From the NCBI GenBank assembly GCA_029233925.1, contig JARGOX010000004.1, forward strand, positions 124,001 to 188,000: a DNA stretch of 64,000 nt. Direction: 5' to 3'. The position numbers were made by a program, and so were the translations under genes. Below, piece by piece: positions 60,375 through 64,000 of the stretch. Numbering within the stretch: position 1 is the stretch's first letter; every line of letters starts with the position of its first letter. The notes beneath the pieces were generated by a model that saw only the letters and a list, made by a program, of their open reading frames with translations, ran no database searches and was not told the origin of the DNA. Origin of the DNA: Rhizobiaceae bacterium (GTDB lineage: Bacteria > Pseudomonadota > Alphaproteobacteria > Rhizobiales > Rhizobiaceae).

Positions 60375-62069
60375 TCATTGCTCCAGACGGCTTTTATGCG
60401 TTGCGGAGAAGGCCAGGCCCGTTACCACCAGACAAATGATTGCTACAATCAGCCCAACGACTGAAGCCGCTTCAAGCTCTCCTGAAGTGGCAAAATCAAA
60501 CATCAGCAACGACAAGGTCCGCGTCCCTGGAGGCGCCAATAAAACAATGGAACTGATATCGCGGACAGCACCGGCAAATACGAGCAGAAACGCGGCAATC
60601 AATGAGGGGCGGATCAACGGCAGAACGATTTTGCGCAGGACCATCACATGGCTGGCGCCAGACATGAACCCGGCCTCTGTCATGTGTGAATTCAACTGAG
60701 CGAGTGCGACACGGATAATCTGTACGGCGATGGGCATCTCCTTGATAATGAGGGCCAATCCCATGGGAATCACGCTGCCATACAGACCGACAAGCAAAGG
60801 CACATTCAAAAACATCACCAGCAGGACATTGCTCAACACCAGGCCCGGCAGCGCCCAGGGCAACCAGACCAACACATTGGCGATCCTTTGCCATCCAGCA
60901 TTGATGCGCACCATGGACCAGGCAATGCCGATATAAAGAACAAGCCCGCAGACAGCCACACCAGTGCCGATTGTAATCGATGAGAGCGCACTTTTGATAA
61001 ATCGTGGATCACCGAGCACCATTTGCCAATTGTTCAGTGTCCACGGATCCTCCAGATGAAAGAACCCAAAGAGCCGGGTAAACGTGCCGACGGTCAGCGC
61101 CGTCAGTGGCATCGCAATGGTCACGCCGACGAAGAGATAGGCGATAATCGCTGCGCCAATTCGCCTGCCCCGCGTATCCTTGACCTGAACGGCGTGGTTG
61201 CGCCCACTCAAAGTATCGAGACCGGATCGAAACCTGGCATTGAGCCGGAACAGAGCGACCAGAACAATAAGCACAACCATGAAAACAGTGCTGAGCGCCA
61301 TCGCTTCGGATATGCGCGGCGGGTCAAAACGCATCAGGTCGTATATGCGATTTGAATAGACATTGATGCCAACCGGCGTCCCAATGATCTGCTCCACTTC
61401 AAATGTCTCGAGAGACTTGATCAATGTTGCAATAAAGGCCGTCGCGAAGGCGGTTGCGAGCAGAGGAAGCGTTATCCTGCGCAGGACTGTCATGGAGCTG
61501 GCTCCCGCGACAAACCCGGCTTCCTCAATGGAAGCATCAAATTGCCTGTAAGCGGGTGACAGCAGGATCACCAGAAACGGAATTGTCGTGGCTGTAATGT
61601 GTATCCAGATGATACCAGCGTAGGATTTCAATGCAAATATCGGCGTGTCTGTAACGCCCAGATCCATGCCCCACCTGTTCAGCAAACCCGAATTGCCATC
61701 CAGCAGCAGCATCCATCCCATCAGCATCGGTACCGTGGGCAGAAGAAAGCCGAACCATATAAACATTTCGACAAACCGACGCCCGGGAAAGCGAACACGC
61801 ACAATCATGAATGCTACGGCAACACTGACAAAAAGAGCAAGTGGCGCGCGTAGGGAGAGCAATAGGGTGTTGCCGATGGACGAGAGCGTCCGGGTGTTGG
61901 TAAACGCATCAACCCAGCCATCAAAACCGAATTTGAAAGATAAGCCGAGATCTGCCACATCGAAACTGTAAACCAGCATATATACCAATGGAACAATGCT
62001 TAGCAGTCCTACCGCGGCAAAAAGGCCAAGCGAAAGCGCCAGTTGCGACTTTCGGACTTCATGGGCCAT
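60375..62069 (-). CDS. ABC transporter permease, two fused units (FbpB-like)
   Basis: 564 residues, about 12 helices, with two EAA loops: EEAGFVAGASSMTVLRRITLPLL near 200 and TEAGFMSGASHVMVLRKIVLPLI near 460. This is the duplicated-permease form typical of ferric iron (FbpB) and some thiamine or polyamine importers. One base from the ATPase start. Substrate is set by the binding protein upstream. Confidence 0.92.
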   Translation of the reverse strand: MAHEVRKSQLALSLGLFAAVGLLSIVPLVYMLVYSFDVADLGLSFKFGFDGWVDAFTNTRTLSSIGNTLLLSLRAPLALFVSVAVAFMIVRVRFPGRRFVEMFIWFGFLLPTVPMLMGWMLLLDGNSGLLNRWGMDLGVTDTPIFALKSYAGIIWIHITATTIPFLVILLSPAYRQFDASIEEAGFVAGASSMTVLRRITLPLLATAFATAFIATLIKSLETFEVEQIIGTPVGINVYSNRIYDLMRFDPPRISEAMALSTVFMVVLIVLVALFRLNARFRSGLDTLSGRNHAVQVKDTRGRRIGAAIIAYLFVGVTIAMPLTALTVGTFTRLFGFFHLEDPWTLNNWQMVLGDPRFIKSALSSITIGTGVAVCGLVLYIGIAWSMVRINAGWQRIANVLVWLPWALPGLVLSNVLLVMFLNVPLLVGLYGSVIPMGLALIIKEMPIAVQIIRVALAQLNSHMTEAGFMSGASHVMVLRKIVLPLIRPSLIAAFLLVFAGAVRDISSIVLLAPPGTRTLSLLMFDFATSGELEAASVVGLIVAIICLVVTGLAFSATHKSRLEQ

Positions 62070-62225
62070 AGGAATGGTATTTCTCAGACAACATTCTGAA
62101 CTCTTTGGGCAAGACCTCGTTTCTCAATGGTATTGCCTGGCGCCTGCCTATTTTTCGATGTTTCTCGATATCATCATTCGCATTTCCTGTGGCCGTTTGA
62201 CAAAATTCGACCGCAACAGGAAACC

Positions 62226-63350
62226 CTAGTTGCCGATTATCTCGCGAAGATACTTACTCCAGTGTTGGCGACCACCGAGATACCATTCCTCCCGATACTG
62301 ATCGAGATAAACCTTATCGTCCTGCGGTATGACATAGGCAGGCAGACCTTCATGCGACAGATCTCGCCTCCGGCTTGGCGTTTGCCATACGTCCTGAAAG
62401 ATTTTCTGGCCCCGTGAACTCATATACCAATTCAAAAATACCACAGCAGCGTTTGGATGGGGGGCGTTTTTGGCGATCAGCGGAACGGAACTGCCTCCGA
62501 CGAGACTGCCGGGTCCGTCAGACATCTCCGGCACATAAATATTGTCGATACCGGCTGCGCGAAAACGCTCGACATGCGGCGCTACCGCTCCAAGCGCAAT
62601 TGCATGATTGCCAAGGACAACACTCTCCACCACTTGCCGGCCCTGGCGCACTACAGTGACCTTCTGATCGAAAAGGAGTTGGCGCAAATAGTCTTCGCCG
62701 AAACGATGCCCGAGGTAAGCAAAAGCCGCCTGTCCCGGGCCTGGAATGGTGGGGTCAAAAGCTATGATTTTTCCCTTGAATTCAGGCTTCAGCAGATCCT
62801 GCCAGGTCAACACCGCACCTTCTGGTGCCATGTCCCTGTTCACCAGGGCCCAGCCGAATACATATTCGTTGGGAACGGGCATGTAAGTATTTGCATTGTC
62901 CACCCATTTGATTAGGTCACCCCGCCAATTGGCAGGGTCGGATACGGAAGGAAGCAACAGATTTTCTGACTGGGATGCAAAAACATCGCTCCCTGCCAGT
63001 GAGACTTCCGTCCCGCCGCCAAGCCGGACATCAATGCTCAAGACACCCGCAGCAAGTTCCTTTCCAAACCGAGTTCGGACGTCACGGTTCGAACCTCCAA
63101 GGTAATCGATTTTTATACCGGTATCCTTTTCGAAAGCCGTCGCCATTTTTTCGGCAATTTGTGCCGGCCCCGCTACAACAACCAAACCCTCTGCCCGCGC
63201 CGCAGACAGTGCAGCGTCCCACTCGGGGCCCGCACCCGCAGCCCAATCGTCATTGGCCACGGCAGGGCCAATCCATAGGGCAGCAGACATAGCAAACAAA
63301 AACCATCCCAGTGCTGCAAGTCTGCTTCGTCCGGTCCACTGCAGTTTCAT
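62226..63350 (-). CDS. ABC transporter substrate-binding protein, ferric-ion/polyamine type
   Basis: 374 residues from ATG 63350 (GGAAATACG upstream), giving a good signal peptide ending PAVAN; the frame is open to 63410. Family marks: GLVVVAGPAQIAEKMATAFEKDTGIKIDYLGG, GGTEVSLAGSD, VVFLNWYMSSRGQKIFQDVWQTPSRR. It belongs to the COG1840-like iron/thiamine/unknown group; paired Tyr typical of iron-binding FbpA are not evident, so an organic ligand is possible. Confidence 0.88.
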   Translation of the reverse strand: MKLQWTGRSRLAALGWFLFAMSAALWIGPAVANDDWAAGAGPEWDAALSAARAEGLVVVAGPAQIAEKMATAFEKDTGIKIDYLGGSNRDVRTRFGKELAAGVLSIDVRLGGGTEVSLAGSDVFASQSENLLLPSVSDPANWRGDLIKWVDNANTYMPVPNEYVFGWALVNRDMAPEGAVLTWQDLLKPEFKGKIIAFDPTIPGPGQAAFAYLGHRFGEDYLRQLLFDQKVTVVRQGRQVVESVVLGNHAIALGAVAPHVERFRAAGIDNIYVPEMSDGPGSLVGGSSVPLIAKNAPHPNAAVVFLNWYMSSRGQKIFQDVWQTPSRRRDLSHEGLPAYVIPQDDKVYLDQYREEWYLGGRQHWSKYLREIIGN

Positions 63351-63414
63351 CGTATTTCCAATCGGGTTCAACATTCTCTTTTTACGGGTATTCATGAATA
63401 GCCCGGCCATTTGA

Positions 63415-64000
63415 TCATGTGGGAATCTGACCGCTGGTCAGAAGCAAACTCTTTAGTGCTTTACGGTCGATCTTGCCAAGCGCATTGCGCGGCAGCGAAT
63501 CGACCCGAAAGACCTTGAAATGCGGGCGCGCAAATTGCAATTTCAGAGCTGCACATACGGATTCAGTGACCGGATCAAGTGCCAGCGTTTCCGGTGCCAC
63601 TATGGCCAGCATGAGATCCTGTGGGTCTCCCAGTTCCGGTGCGGAAAGTATACCTATATCCGAGATTTCAGCTTGGCGGCGGTACTCGAACTCGATCTTG
63701 CTGAAAGCAATTTTGTTGCCGGAGAAATTGCAGACTTCATCGTCCCTGCCGGACAGAAAAATCCTGTTGTCCGAAACGAACCCGACATCGGGCAATTCCA
63801 TAAATGGTTTGTCATCGCGAACCAATTGTCCGGCGTCCCAATAACCGGCACCGGGTTTTTTCAACACAGCAAGTCTGCCCATTTGATCACTTCCCGCAGC
63901 GGTGTATTTCACTTCGACGCCGGGATTGATCTCACCCACATACCCTTCAACGAAATCTTTGGACGTGATCACGCCAGAAGCAATTCTACCTGTTTCCGAT
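63415..64000 (-). CDS. AMP-forming acyl/aryl-CoA ligase-like enzyme, copy 1 (partial at window end)
   Basis: The frame is open to the window edge; visible residues begin SETGRIASG, which aligns with SETGGIATG of the paralog at 57786-59216. Shared blocks include EGYVGEINPG, the hinge SGRDDEVCNFSGNKIAFSKIE and the catalytic Lys in NALGKIDRKAL. So two related ligases bracket the ABC importer. The 5' end lies beyond the window. Stop is 65 bases before the binding-protein start. Confidence 0.85.
   Translation of the reverse strand, partial: SETGRIASGVITSKDFVEGYVGEINPGVEVKYTAAGSDQMGRLAVLKKPGAGYWDAGQLVRDDKPFMELPDVGFVSDNRIFLSGRDDEVCNFSGNKIAFSKIEFEYRRQAEISDIGILSAPELGDPQDLMLAIVAPETLALDPVTESVCAALKLQFARPHFKVFRVDSLPRNALGKIDRKALKSLLLTSGQIPT

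Overview
The window looks like a chromosomal segment of an alphaproteobacterium of the order Hyphomicrobiales (Rhizobiales). The strongest pointers are the PhyR/NepR/EcfG general stress response locus, a membrane formate dehydrogenase cluster with rhizobial-type accessory genes (DUF6494, DUF6505, DUF6352), TRAP and BMP-type transporters, and an intergenic palindromic repeat of the RIME type. Genus is not assigned. No rRNA, tRNA, CRISPR array, prophage or insertion sequence was seen.

Layout. (1) 1-352: end of a 2-hydroxyacid dehydrogenase gene, then a RIME-like repeat (350-621) that supplies the stop codons of both flanking genes. (2) 619-13272, minus strand: a long formate dehydrogenase block. 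In transcription order it holds an Mrp/ApbC ATPase, a TorD-type chaperone, a small Tat-signal protein, Fdh alpha, beta and gamma, a WD40-cytochrome c fusion, a 44-residue membrane peptide, a PDZ serine protease, DUF6494, a biotin/lipoate-ligase-like protein, DUF6505, DUF6352 and a small membrane protein. (3) 13532-21591: a hexuronate block with a divergent GntR regulator, TRAP transporter DctPQM, mannonate dehydratase (uxuA), glucuronate isomerase (uxaC) and a beta-lactamase-fold hydrolase. (4) 21615-24857: small secreted or membrane proteins, including two tandem paralogs, one of which carries an in-frame TGA.

(5) 25150-42364: a stress island. It contains a degenerate HWE kinase, phyR, nepR-ecfG, a lipid kinase, DUF2254, an MscS channel, heme oxygenase plus a bacteriophytochrome, an envelope operon (DUF3618, holin-like, YihY), an AI-2E family transporter, a PRC-barrel protein and Dps. 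Motifs of the form GGAAC-N16-CGTT, expected for EcfG, lie before at least seven transcription units (ten or eleven if one-mismatch sites count). The block therefore reads as an EcfG regulator locus embedded in its own regulon. The phytochrome has the HWE kinase type that commonly feeds PhyR, and it has Gly in place of the Asp of the PASDIP motif.

(6) 42453-51792: a nucleoside uptake and breakdown operon (uracil-DNA glycosylase, GMC oxidoreductase, NIPSNAP, BMP-family binding protein, ABC ATPase, two permeases, nucleoside hydrolase), divergent from a RutR-like TetR regulator with repeated operator-like sites between them. (7) 51936-57740: hemolysin III family protein, CYTH-CHAD protein with an in-frame 12-bp tandem repeat, orphan HNH endonuclease, and a MarR regulator divergent from a DHA2 efflux pump. 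(8) 57786-64000, minus strand: an ABC importer of the ferric-ion/polyamine type bracketed by two paralogous AMP-forming ligases; the second runs off the window.
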